Source: an uncultured Prevotella sp. (GTDB lineage: Bacteria > Bacteroidota > Bacteroidia > Bacteroidales > Bacteroidaceae). From it: 13,830 nt of DNA. The notes beneath the pieces were generated by a model. It did no database searches and was not told the DNA's origin. It saw only the letters and a program-made list of their open reading frames with translations. The position numbers and the translations under genes were made by a program. The stretch covers positions 1-13,830 of the forward strand of contig ONMG01000236.1 of assembly GCA_900318855.1 (NCBI GenBank), read 5' to 3'. Position 1 is the stretch's first letter, and every line of letters begins with the position of its first letter. This document shows positions 1-6,492 of this stretch, in pieces.

Positions 1-63
1 CCGGGATTATGAGATGATAAGGAGCAGGAAAGTTTATTCTTATGTTTATTTATCCCGCTTTTC

Positions 64-95
64 TTGACTTTCTTGCTATTCTTTTCGTACCTTTG
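64..95 (+). promoter_or_regulatory. Bacteroidota-type promoter for gmd
   Basis: A TACCTTTG box at 88-95 matches the Bacteroidota -7 consensus TAnnTTTG. A TTGA at 64-67 lies 20 bases upstream, at the spacing expected for the -33 TTTG element, although it matches only in part. Transcription would start shortly after base 100, leaving a leader of about 30 bases before the gmd ATG at 132. The rest of bases 1-131 shows no gene. The -7 box is clear from the sequence; its use by the primary sigma factor is inferred. Confidence 0.65.
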
Positions 96-131
96 CATGT
101 TGTATGACAAATCCAAACGCAAAATAAGTTT

Positions 132-1214
132 ATGAGAAAGGTTGCATTAATCACTGGAATTACGGGTCAGGATGGAAGTTTCTTGGCTGAGTTTTTGATT
201 GAGAAGGGATATGAGGTGCACGGACTGTTGCGTCGTTCTTCTTCTTTCAATACAGGTCGTATAGAACATCTCTATCTTGATGAGTGGGTTCGGGATATGA
301 AGAAGCAGCGCCTGGTGAATCTCCATTGGGCTGATATGACGGATTCGTCGTCGCTTATCAGGGTGATTTCAGAAGTAAAACCTACTGAGATTTATAACCT
401 TGCTGCACAAAGTCATGTAAAAGTAAGTTTTGATGTTCCCGAATATACGGCTGATACTGATGCTGTAGGAGTGCTCCGCTTATTGGAGGCTGTGCGTATT
501 TGCGGACTCGACAAGACTTGTCGCATTTATCAGGCATCCACTTCTGAGCTCTTTGGAAAGGTTCAGGAGGTTCCGCAGCGCGAGACGACACCATTCTATC
601 CCCGTAGTCCTTACTCTGTAGCCAAGCTTTATGGTTTTTGGATTATGAAGAACTATCGTGAGAGTTATGGGATGTATTGCTGCAATGGAATCCTTTTCAA
701 TCATGAGAGTGAGCGTCGTGGCGAGAATTTCGTTACGCGCAAGATAACTCTTGCAGCCAGTCGTATAGCCCAGGGTTATCAGGATAAACTATACCTTGGC
801 AATCTTGGCGCGCGTCGTGACTGGGGTTATGCTAAGGACTATGTGGAATGTATGTGGCTCATCTTGCAGCAGCCCGTTCCTGATGATTTCGTTATTGCAA
901 CAGGAGAGATGCATACGGTCCGGGAGTTCTGTACGCTCGCCTTCCGTGAGGTGGGCATCGAGCTCGAATGGCAAGGTGAGGGAGTAGAAGAGAAGGGTGT
1001 TGACGTTAAGACCGGTAGGGTGCTGGTGGAAGTTGACCCCAAGTATTTCCGTCCTGCTGAGGTGGAGCAGTTGCTTGGCGATCCATCGAAAGCCAAGAAA
1101 CAGTTAGGTTGGAACCCGCGTAAGACCAGCTTCGAAGAACTTGTCCGACTGATGATAAAGCATGACATGCGCTTCGTTAAGAAGCTGTATCTTAAGGCAC
1201 AGATGCCCGAGTAA
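132..1214 (+). CDS. gmd: GDP-mannose 4,6-dehydratase
   Basis: Cytoplasmic short-chain dehydrogenase (extended type) that converts GDP-D-mannose to GDP-4-keto-6-deoxy-D-mannose, the first step of GDP-L-fucose synthesis. The 360-residue length is normal. The N-terminal NADP-binding loop is TGITGQDGS (residues 8-16), followed by the RRSSSFNTGRIEHLY segment (34-48) typical of GMD. The catalytic set is visible: Thr137 and Glu139 in STSELFG, and Tyr161 and Lys165 in the YSVAK motif. These match Thr132, Glu134, Tyr156 and Lys160 of the E. coli enzyme with a constant offset. NHESERRGENFVTRK (190-204) is another family signature. The ATG at 132 places the nucleotide-binding strand at the very N-terminus, as expected. 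fcl, the next enzyme of the pathway, follows after 103 bases. Base composition looks somewhat more AT-rich than in the por genes downstream. Confidence 0.97.
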   Translation: MRKVALITGITGQDGSFLAEFLIEKGYEVHGLLRRSSSFNTGRIEHLYLDEWVRDMKKQRLVNLHWADMTDSSSLIRVISEVKPTEIYNLAAQSHVKVSFDVPEYTADTDAVGVLRLLEAVRICGLDKTCRIYQASTSELFGKVQEVPQRETTPFYPRSPYSVAKLYGFWIMKNYRESYGMYCCNGILFNHESERRGENFVTRKITLAASRIAQGYQDKLYLGNLGARRDWGYAKDYVECMWLILQQPVPDDFVIATGEMHTVREFCTLAFREVGIELEWQGEGVEEKGVDVKTGRVLVEVDPKYFRPAEVEQLLGDPSKAKKQLGWNPRKTSFEELVRLMIKHDMRFVKKLYLKAQMPE

Positions 1215-1275
1215 ACCATCCTGCTTCAGTGACTCTTTTAGTAATAAGTACATTCAACATTGATTCTATATCTTC

Positions 1276-1309
1276 GCCTACTGTCCGATATCGATAAGCG
1301 GCAGTAGGC
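1276..1309 (+). promoter_or_regulatory. Hairpin just upstream of the fcl start
   Basis: GCCTACTG at 1276-1283 pairs perfectly with CAGTAGGC at 1302-1309. The stem continues for three more pairs (1285-1287 with 1299-1301) past a single bulged T. It ends 8 bases before the fcl ATG at 1318. No run of T follows, so it does not look like a standard intrinsic terminator. It could control translation of fcl, stabilise the mRNA end, or be a weak attenuator between gmd and fcl. The pairing is seen directly; the function is a guess. Confidence 0.4.
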
Positions 1310-1317
1310 TTACAGTT

Positions 1318-2520
1318 ATGAATAAGGACTCTAAAATATACGTAGCCGGTCATCATGGGCTTGTAGGCTCTGCCATTTGGAACAACCTGTGGAACCGTGG
1401 ATATCATAATCTTGTAGGTCGTACGCATAGCGAACTCGACCTTACCAACCAGCAGGCAGTAAAAGCTTTCTTCGATGAGGAGCAGCCTGATGCAGTGGTA
1501 CTTGCTGCTGCTTTCGTTGGTGGTATCATGGCTAATTCGCTCTACCGTGCTGACTTCATCATGCAGAACATGAAGATTCAGTGCAATGTTATAGAGCAAG
1601 CCTACAAGCACCATGTGGAGAAGTTGCTATTCCTTGGTTCCACTTGTATCTATCCGAAGAATGCGCCTCAGCCGATGAAGGAGGACGCCCTGCTTACTTC
1701 CCCGTTGGAATATACGAATGAGGAGTACGCCATTGCAAAGATTGCCGGGCTCAAGATGTGTGAGAGCTATAATCTGCAATATGGTACCAATTATATTGCT
1801 GTCATGCCCACAAATCTTTATGGGCCCAACGATAACTTCCACCTCGAGAATTCTCATGTCATGCCTGCCATGATGCGCAAGGTCTACCTTGCCAAGCTCA
1901 TTCATGATGATGCTTGGGATGCCATATGCGTCGACATGAATAAACGTCCTGTCAACCCGCCGGCGAAGTTGGCCGAGGTGATAGGAGCCGAGAATGTTGA
2001 CGGCAACAGTGCAAAAGAGCGTATCTTAAAGGCACTCGCCTTCTACGGTATAGAGAACAATAAGGTGACCCTTTGGGGTGACGGCTCACCCCTTCGCGAA
2101 TTCCTTTGGAGCGAAGATATGGCTGATGCCAGCGTGCATGTGCTTCTCAATGTCAACTTCAGCGACATCATCGGTATAGAAAAATACTCTTCGGTGTTCT
2201 ACGGTGTCAAGACCGACGGCGAAGTTAATCGCAACAACTCTGAAGGACGTGGAGGCGCCATTCCTTCACTTGGTGAAATTCGTAACTGTCACATCAATGT
2301 CGGAACAGGCAAAGAGCTCACCATTAAGGAGCTCGCCGGACTGGTGGAGCAGACGGTCGGCTTCGAGGGTGAGATCGTTTGGGATAAGACCAAGCCCAAC
2401 GGTACTCCACGTAAGCTGATTGATGTAGAGAAACTGCATCGCCTGGGCTGGCATCACAAAGTGGAGATTGAGGACGGCGTGAAGCGTCTCTATGAGTGGT
2501 ATCGCAATTCGCTGATGTAG
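1318..2520 (+). CDS. fcl: GDP-L-fucose synthase
   Basis: Bifunctional epimerase-reductase (WcaG/Fcl family, extended SDR) that turns GDP-4-keto-6-deoxymannose into GDP-L-fucose with NADPH in the cytoplasm. Residues 10-18 hold the cofactor loop AGHHGLVGS. Ser108 and Cys110 lie in GSTCIYP, Tyr137 and Lys141 in EEYAIAK, and His180 in NSHVMPA. These line up with Ser107, Cys109, Tyr136, Lys140 and His179 of the E. coli enzyme. At 400 residues it is about 80 longer than the E. coli protein. Extra sequence sits around residues 200-245 and 280-325, a long form I associate with Bacteroidota. The substrate-loop motif WGDGSPLREFLW (253-264) is intact. Placement after gmd makes the pathway assignment secure. 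The product would supply fucose for capsule, exopolysaccharide or glycoprotein synthesis; no glycosyltransferase is in the window. Confidence 0.96.
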   Translation: MNKDSKIYVAGHHGLVGSAIWNNLWNRGYHNLVGRTHSELDLTNQQAVKAFFDEEQPDAVVLAAAFVGGIMANSLYRADFIMQNMKIQCNVIEQAYKHHVEKLLFLGSTCIYPKNAPQPMKEDALLTSPLEYTNEEYAIAKIAGLKMCESYNLQYGTNYIAVMPTNLYGPNDNFHLENSHVMPAMMRKVYLAKLIHDDAWDAICVDMNKRPVNPPAKLAEVIGAENVDGNSAKERILKALAFYGIENNKVTLWGDGSPLREFLWSEDMADASVHVLLNVNFSDIIGIEKYSSVFYGVKTDGEVNRNNSEGRGGAIPSLGEIRNCHINVGTGKELTIKELAGLVEQTVGFEGEIVWDKTKPNGTPRKLIDVEKLHRLGWHHKVEIEDGVKRLYEWYRNSLM

Positions 2521-2523
2521 GCT

Positions 2524-3111
2524 GTGGTGTCGTTAGCGCTGAAGAGCAGGTGGGCGGCATTGACGCGAATATTCCGAAGCAAAGGCTTCGGAATACAGTC
2601 GCCGTGGGCCTATTCGCTCGATCGCGATGTCATCAATGAGCATCATCCCTATTATTTTTATTCCGACTTTCGGGCTATGCATCCGCATATAGGGCATGAT
2701 GCCCGTAAGCTGTGTCTCTTGTTCTTCCGTCTTGCCAACTATGTCAGACCGGTCGCCGTACTGGATGCAGCTGTCACCGACGGAGCTTGTGAAGAGTGCT
2801 TTATTGCTGGATGTGCTTCCACTCATTATATAAAAGTGGGTTCGCAATTGCCACCGGCATCTGAGGCCCCCGTAATCTATGTTTGTCGGGCAGCCGACAT
2901 CGGTTCCGTCATTGTAGAGTGCATGCTTTCACAGGCCAAGCCCGGTTCGCTACTCATCGTTGTAGGTATCCATGCCGACAAGCGCTGCCGTCAGCTTTGG
3001 CAGAAGCTTTGTGCTGACGGGCGTACCGGTGTGAGCTTCGACCTTTATCTGTGTGGACTCGTCTTCTTCGACCTCAAAATGACCAAGAATCATTATGTCA
3101 TCAACTTCTGA
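2524..3111 (+). CDS. Degenerate SAM-methyltransferase-like protein, function unknown
   Basis: A 195-residue protein that resembles short class I methyltransferase-like proteins of Bacteroidota. The family-like parts are FRSKGFGIQSPWAY (17-30), HPYYFYSDF (41-49) and the C-terminal end FDLYLCGLVFFDLKMTKNHY (172-191) followed by VINF. The segment where a SAM-binding motif I would sit is VRPVAVLDAAVTDGACEE (74-91). It keeps the hydrophobic strand and an acidic residue but not the glycine-rich loop, so catalytic activity is doubtful. There is no signal peptide and no clear membrane helix. The start is a GTG at 2524, 4 bases after the fcl stop; a GTG at 2527 is an equally good choice and no in-frame ATG lies near. 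The 3' end overlaps the adenosyltransferase start by 17 bases, which suggests co-transcription and perhaps translational coupling. The assignment rests on remembered family resemblance, not on a search. Confidence 0.6.
   Translation: MVSLALKSRWAALTRIFRSKGFGIQSPWAYSLDRDVINEHHPYYFYSDFRAMHPHIGHDARKLCLLFFRLANYVRPVAVLDAAVTDGACEECFIAGCASTHYIKVGSQLPPASEAPVIYVCRAADIGSVIVECMLSQAKPGSLLIVVGIHADKRCRQLWQKLCADGRTGVSFDLYLCGLVFFDLKMTKNHYVINF
2571..2594 (+). repeat. Perfect 10-bp inverted repeat inside the methyltransferase-like gene
   Basis: ATTCCGAAGC at 2571-2580 and GCTTCGGAAT at 2585-2594 form a perfect 10-bp stem with the 4-base loop AAAG. It lies about 50 bases into the gene and encodes part of the conserved FRSKGFGIQ segment. 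No T-run follows. It may be chance under coding constraint, or an RNA hairpin that slows or attenuates expression downstream of fcl. Confidence 0.4.
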
Positions 3112-3637
3112 ATCCAAAAGCAAGATATATACCCGCAGGGGCGATGGCGGCATCACCTCGCTCGTTGGTGGCCAGAGAGTTAGCAAGTCGGATGCTCGGG
3201 TGGAAGCCTATGGCACCGTTGACGAACTGAATTCCGCCGTAGGTTTGCTTGCGGCCTGGTCGGAGGTTGACTTTCTTCAGGAAGTGCAATCTGAACTGTT
3301 CCGCTTGGGATGCAATCTGGCCGATGCCACCTGCCCTCAGATAGAATTGCCAGTAGGAACTGTCGAGGATCACATCGACCAGTTGTCGGCCCAGCTCCCC
3401 CCTCTTCACAGCTTTATTCTGCCCGGTGGCACAGTTGCGGCAGCCCAGGCCCATGTCTGCCGGACCATTTGCCGGCGAGCCGAGCGGCGCGTTGTGGCCC
3501 TTGCGGCCCAAGCCTCAGTATGCCCGGTTATTGCCGTTTATCTCAATCGGCTCTCCGACTATTTCTTCGTATTGGCCCGCAATTTAAACTTTGTTGAGGG
3601 TACTCCTGAAAAAAGTTGGCCAAAGACTTGCAGATAA
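3095..3637 (+). CDS. pduO: PduO-type cob(I)alamin/corrinoid adenosyltransferase
   Basis: Transfers the 5'-deoxyadenosyl group of ATP to reduced corrinoid, making adenosylcobalamin or its precursors. The 180-residue length is normal for the single-domain PduO/MMAB family (trimeric, helical, cytoplasmic). The N-terminal ATP-binding segment reads YTRRGDGGITSLVGG (12-26), followed by RVEAYGTVDELNSAVG (35-50). Arg123, Arg127 and Glu130 in CRTICRRAER line up with Arg186, Arg190 and Glu193 of human MMAB. NRLSDYFFVLAR (151-162) is the conserved C-terminal helix. One oddity is Arg14, where the family usually has Thr in the TRTGD motif. The ATG at 3095 lies inside the last codons of the preceding gene; the next in-frame start would cut into the ATP-binding segment. 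No other cobalamin gene is near, so it probably serves salvage. Confidence 0.9.
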   Translation: MSSTSESKSKIYTRRGDGGITSLVGGQRVSKSDARVEAYGTVDELNSAVGLLAAWSEVDFLQEVQSELFRLGCNLADATCPQIELPVGTVEDHIDQLSAQLPPLHSFILPGGTVAAAQAHVCRTICRRAERRVVALAAQASVCPVIAVYLNRLSDYFFVLARNLNFVEGTPEKSWPKTCR

Positions 3638-3657
3638 GAAAATTAGTAGTACTTTTG
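3627..3657 (+). promoter_or_regulatory. Bacteroidota-type promoter for the DUF2795 gene
   Basis: TACTTTTG at 3650-3657 fits the -7 consensus TAnnTTTG exactly. CTTG at 3627-3630, 19 bases upstream, is a near match to the -33 TTTG. The promoter overlaps the last codons of the adenosyltransferase gene and would leave a leader of about 25 bases before the ATG at 3689. It may also drive the por genes if transcription passes the hairpins at 3924-4003. Confidence 0.6.
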
Positions 3658-3688
3658 CACCCATATTGAAATGTAAAGGTTTAGGACT

Positions 3689-3910
3689 ATGTATTGGACA
3701 CTGGAATTGGCTTCAAAGCTTGAAGATGCGCCTTGGCCAGCAACGAAGGATGAGCTCATTGATTATGCCGTCCGTTCGGGTGCCCCTGCTGAGGTGCTTG
3801 AGAATTTGCAGGAGATAGAAGATGAAGGAGATGTGTACGACAGTATTGAGGACCTATGGCCCGACTATCCGTCAAAAGATGATTTCCTGTGGAATGAAGA
3901 CGAATATTGA
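3689..3910 (+). CDS. DUF2795 family small acidic protein
   Basis: A 73-residue cytoplasmic protein starting MYWTLELASKLEDAPWPATK. It closely resembles the small DUF2795 proteins found across Bacteroidota. The domain takes up most of the chain: a segment WPATKDELIDYAVRSGAPAE (residues 16-35), a helical stretch with LQEIEDEGDVYDSIEDLWPD (40-59), and an acidic tail ending in WNEDEY. It has no signal peptide, membrane segment or cysteine. The biochemical role of the family is unknown to me. The start is supported by a good promoter upstream and by the conserved N-terminus. An overlapping frame from 3591 to 3818 is not plausible. The gene sits 180 bases ahead of porP, so it could be the first gene of the T9SS transcript or a separate unit ended by the hairpins that follow. 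Confidence 0.85.
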   Translation: MYWTLELASKLEDAPWPATKDELIDYAVRSGAPAEVLENLQEIEDEGDVYDSIEDLWPDYPSKDDFLWNEDEY

Positions 3911-3923
3911 AGAATAGGAATAG

Positions 3924-3958
3924 AAAGAGAGTGGCTCCCAGCGGGCTTGATTCTCTTT
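3924..3958 (+). terminator. First hairpin after the DUF2795 gene, possible terminator
   Basis: AAAGAGA at 3924-3930 pairs with TCTCTTT at 3952-3958. An inner GC-rich stem forms between about 3934-3938 and 3943-3946. The 3' arm ends in CTCTTTAC, a short pyrimidine stretch. It lies 13 bases after the DUF2795 stop codon, a natural place for a transcription terminator, but the T-run is poor. It could instead be the first element of a structured porP leader. Confidence 0.4.
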
Positions 3959-3972
3959 ACGTGAAAAGGTGG

Positions 3973-4003
3973 ATCCCCGTCAGTATAAAGTACTGGCGGG
4001 GAT
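3973..4003 (+). promoter_or_regulatory. Strong 13-bp hairpin in the porP upstream region
   Basis: ATCCCCGTCAGTA at 3973-3985 pairs with TACTGGCGGGGAT at 3991-4003 around a 5-base TAAAG loop. All 13 positions pair, with one G-U wobble. A weaker 5-bp stem (CAGCG 4013-4017 with CGCTG 4026-4030) follows. The bases after the stem (TTACTGTCTC) are not T-rich, so a standard intrinsic terminator is uncertain. The remaining part up to the porP start shows no convincing -33/-7 promoter. Roles as terminator, attenuator or 5' leader structure for the T9SS operon are all open. Confidence 0.5.
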
Positions 4004-4090
4004 TTACTGTCTCAGCGGGATTCTTCGCTGGTGAACCGTTAATCTTTAGGTCTCAAGATAATAAATCGGTGCTCTGCTCGTTATATCATC

Positions 4091-5029
4091 GTGATTAATC
4101 GCATACTTGTCCTCTGCTTCCTGTGGTGCACAGCTATCACTATGGCGCGCGCCCAGTATGACGTCAGCTTCAGTCATTATTTCGACATGGAGCCGTCGTT
4201 CAATGCTGCTTCAGTGGGCAAGCAGTCGAAAATTAATATCACTGCGGCCTACGCTATGGATTTGGCCGGTTTTAAGCGTAATCCCCAGACAATGTATGCT
4301 GCCGCCGACATGCCATTCTATGCCCTGAAGTCTTATCATGGTGCGGGGATTCAGTTTATGAACGACAAGATAGGCCTTTTCACCCATAAGCGCCTTGAAG
4401 TGCAGTATGCCGCCAAGCCCCGCCTGTTCGGCGGTGTGCTCAGCATCGGTGTGCAGGCCGGCATACTCAGCGAGACCTTTGATGGCTCCAAGCTCGATGT
4501 CGAGGATGCCAGCGACCCCGCTTTCAGTACGTCTCAGGTCAATGGCAACGGCATCGACCTCAGTGCGGGTCTCTACTACACCCATGGCCCGTGGTATGTC
4601 GGATTATCGGGCCAGCATCTTAACGGCCCTACCATTGACCTCGGCGAGAAGAACGAGCTCAAGATCGACCCTACCTATTATTTCACTGGAGGATACAATA
4701 TTAAGTTAAGGAATCCGTTTCTATCAGTGAAGTCATCGGTGCTTCTCCGCACTGACGGCGTGGCCTGGCGGGGCGATGTGACGGGGCGCTTGGTCTATAC
4801 CAATGAGAAGAAGACCATGTACCTCGGCGCAAGCTACAGTCCCACCAATTCCGTGACAGTGCTGGTCGGTGGCAGTTTCCATGGCGTCATGCTCGGTTAT
4901 AGTTACGAAGCCTACACCTCGGCCATCAACCCTGGCAATGGCAGTCATGAGCTCTACATCGGTTATCAGATTGACATTAATCTCGTCAAGCGCGGGCGCA
5001 ACCTGCACAAGAGTGTAAGAATTCTATAG
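4091..5029 (+). CDS. porP: PorP/SprF family T9SS outer-membrane protein
   Basis: Outer-membrane-associated component of the type IX secretion system. Residues 1-22 form a Sec signal peptide with likely cleavage after ARAQ, followed at once by the family opening YDVSFSHYFDMEPSFNAASV (23-42). The rest is rich in alternating aromatic and polar strands, as expected for the PorP/SprF beta-barrel, and ends in RNLHKSVRIL, which resembles other Prevotellaceae PorP. The 312-residue length is normal. The start is a GTG at 4091; no in-frame ATG precedes the signal peptide's hydrophobic core, so GTG is needed to encode the full signal. porK starts 11 bases after the stop. This is the first gene of the conserved order porP-K-L-M-N, which makes the call secure. 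SprF-type relatives are known to act with specific secreted adhesins; which cargo applies here cannot be seen. Confidence 0.93.
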   Translation: MINRILVLCFLWCTAITMARAQYDVSFSHYFDMEPSFNAASVGKQSKINITAAYAMDLAGFKRNPQTMYAAADMPFYALKSYHGAGIQFMNDKIGLFTHKRLEVQYAAKPRLFGGVLSIGVQAGILSETFDGSKLDVEDASDPAFSTSQVNGNGIDLSAGLYYTHGPWYVGLSGQHLNGPTIDLGEKNELKIDPTYYFTGGYNIKLRNPFLSVKSSVLLRTDGVAWRGDVTGRLVYTNEKKTMYLGASYSPTNSVTVLVGGSFHGVMLGYSYEAYTSAINPGNGSHELYIGYQIDINLVKRGRNLHKSVRIL

Positions 5030-5040
5030 AGTATATATAA

Positions 5041-6489
5041 ATGAAGAGAATTTTCATCGTTTTACCAGCCTTAGCCCTGCTGTTGGCGCTGAGCAGTTGC
5101 TTTAGTTCGCGCTCAGCCTCCGTGAGCGGCCGGGGCGGAGAGCTCGTAGGCGTGGGTGGCAAAGGATTCACCGAACCCAGCCCCTACGGCATGGTCAAGA
5201 TAGGCCGTGGATTTCTGCATATGGGCCGCATTAAGGAAGACAGTTTGTGGGGGAAGAACGTCCCCCAAAAGGACATTTCCGTCGACGGCTTCTGGATGGA
5301 CCAGACTGAAATCACCAATTCGCAATACAAGCAGTTTGTCTACTACGTGCGCGACAGTATCCTCCGCACGAGGCTCGCTGACCCCAACTACGGTGGCGAC
5401 GAAACCTACATGATAACCGAGGATAAGCATGGTGACCCTGTGACTCCCCATATCAACTGGAAGAAGCCTCTGCCGCGCAAGCCCAACGAGGACGAGCAGC
5501 GTGCCATTGAGAGCCTCTATGTCACCAACCCCGTGACCGGTGAGAAACTGCTCGATTACAAGCAGCTCAATTACCGTTACGAGGTCTACGACTATACGCG
5601 CGCAGCCTTACGCCGCAATCGGCTCAATCCCGAGGAGCGCAATCTCAACACCGATGTCAATGTCGACCCCAATGAACAGGTGATGATATCGAAGGACACA
5701 GCCTACATCGACGATGAGGGCCGTATCGTGCGCCAGACCATCAACCGTCCGCTGAGCGGTCCGTGGGACTTCCTCAACACCTACATCGTGAATGTATATC
5801 CCGACACCACGTGCTGGGTGAACGATTTTCAGAACTCCGACAACGAGGTTTACCTGCGCAACTATTTCAGTAATCCCGCCTATAACGACTACCCTGTGGT
5901 GGGTGTCACCTGGGAGCAGGCCAACGCCTTCTGTGCCTGGCGCACGGACTATCTGCTGCGTGGTCTTGGTGGCGAAGCCCGATTTATCCAGCGCTATCGT
6001 CTGCCCACAGAGGCAGAGTGGGAGTATGCAGCCCGCGGTAAGGACGGCAATGAGTTCCCTTGGGAGAACCCCAGCGTGAAGAACGGTCAGGGATGTTTCT
6101 ATGCCAACTTCAAGCCCGACCGGGGTAACTACACCGAGGATGGCAACCTCATCACCAGCAAGGTGGGCATCTATTCGGCCAATACCAACGGGCTCTACGA
6201 TATGGCTGGCAATGTGGCTGAGTGGACCAGCACCGTCTACACGGAGTCGGGAGTGGAGGCCATGAACGACCTCAATCCGCAGCTCTCCTACAATGCCGCT
6301 AAGGAAGACCCCTACAAGCTCAAGAAGAAAAGCGTCCGAGGCGGCTCGTGGAAGGACCCCGAGAGCTACATCCGCAGTGCGTGGCGCTCCTGGGAGTATG
6401 AGAACCAGCCCCGCTCCTACATTGGCTTCCGCTGTGTGAGGAGTCTTGCCAGTACAACCAGTGGTAAACAGAAAAAGAACAAGCGATAA
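5041..6489 (+). CDS. porK: T9SS ring lipoprotein PorK/GldK
   Basis: Periplasmic lipoprotein that with PorN builds the large ring under the outer membrane. The 20-residue signal ends in the lipobox LSSC with Cys20 as the lipidated residue. Most of the mature part is a formylglycine-generating-enzyme-like (sulfatase-modifying factor) fold. Its landmarks are YRLPTEAEWEYAARG (319-333), NGLYDMAGNVAEW (383-395), VRGGSW (432-437) and GFRCVRS (462-468). After RGGSW the chain continues KDPESYIRSAWRSW without the cysteine pair that true formylglycine-generating enzymes use, so the domain is structural, as in other GldK proteins. An insertion of about 150 residues (roughly 130-280) separates the N-terminal FGE part from the core. 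The C-terminus is basic. The length of 482 residues is close to P. gingivalis PorK. porL starts 3 bases after the stop. Confidence 0.96.
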   Translation: MKRIFIVLPALALLLALSSCFSSRSASVSGRGGELVGVGGKGFTEPSPYGMVKIGRGFLHMGRIKEDSLWGKNVPQKDISVDGFWMDQTEITNSQYKQFVYYVRDSILRTRLADPNYGGDETYMITEDKHGDPVTPHINWKKPLPRKPNEDEQRAIESLYVTNPVTGEKLLDYKQLNYRYEVYDYTRAALRRNRLNPEERNLNTDVNVDPNEQVMISKDTAYIDDEGRIVRQTINRPLSGPWDFLNTYIVNVYPDTTCWVNDFQNSDNEVYLRNYFSNPAYNDYPVVGVTWEQANAFCAWRTDYLLRGLGGEARFIQRYRLPTEAEWEYAARGKDGNEFPWENPSVKNGQGCFYANFKPDRGNYTEDGNLITSKVGIYSANTNGLYDMAGNVAEWTSTVYTESGVEAMNDLNPQLSYNAAKEDPYKLKKKSVRGGSWKDPESYIRSAWRSWEYENQPRSYIGFRCVRSLASTTSGKQKKNKR

Positions 6490-6492
6490 ATC

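Noticed and set aside
2..57. CGGGAT (2-7) and ATCCCG (52-57) as a terminator for an upstream gene
   Set aside because: Only six pairs with a 44-base loop; too weak to support.
132..2520. Horizontal transfer of gmd-fcl
   Set aside because: gmd looks slightly AT-richer than the por genes, but there are no mobile-element traces and the difference was not measured.
3591..3818. 75-residue + strand frame overlapping the DUF2795 gene
   Set aside because: It covers the promoter and competes with a recognisable family protein in another frame.
4035..4052. TTAATCTTTAGG as a -7 box for porP
   Set aside because: It misaligns with TAnnTTTG and has no -33 partner at the right distance.
3907..4098. 63-residue + strand frame after the DUF2795 gene
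   Set aside because: It begins with TTG, runs through both intergenic hairpins, overlaps the porP start and resembles no family.
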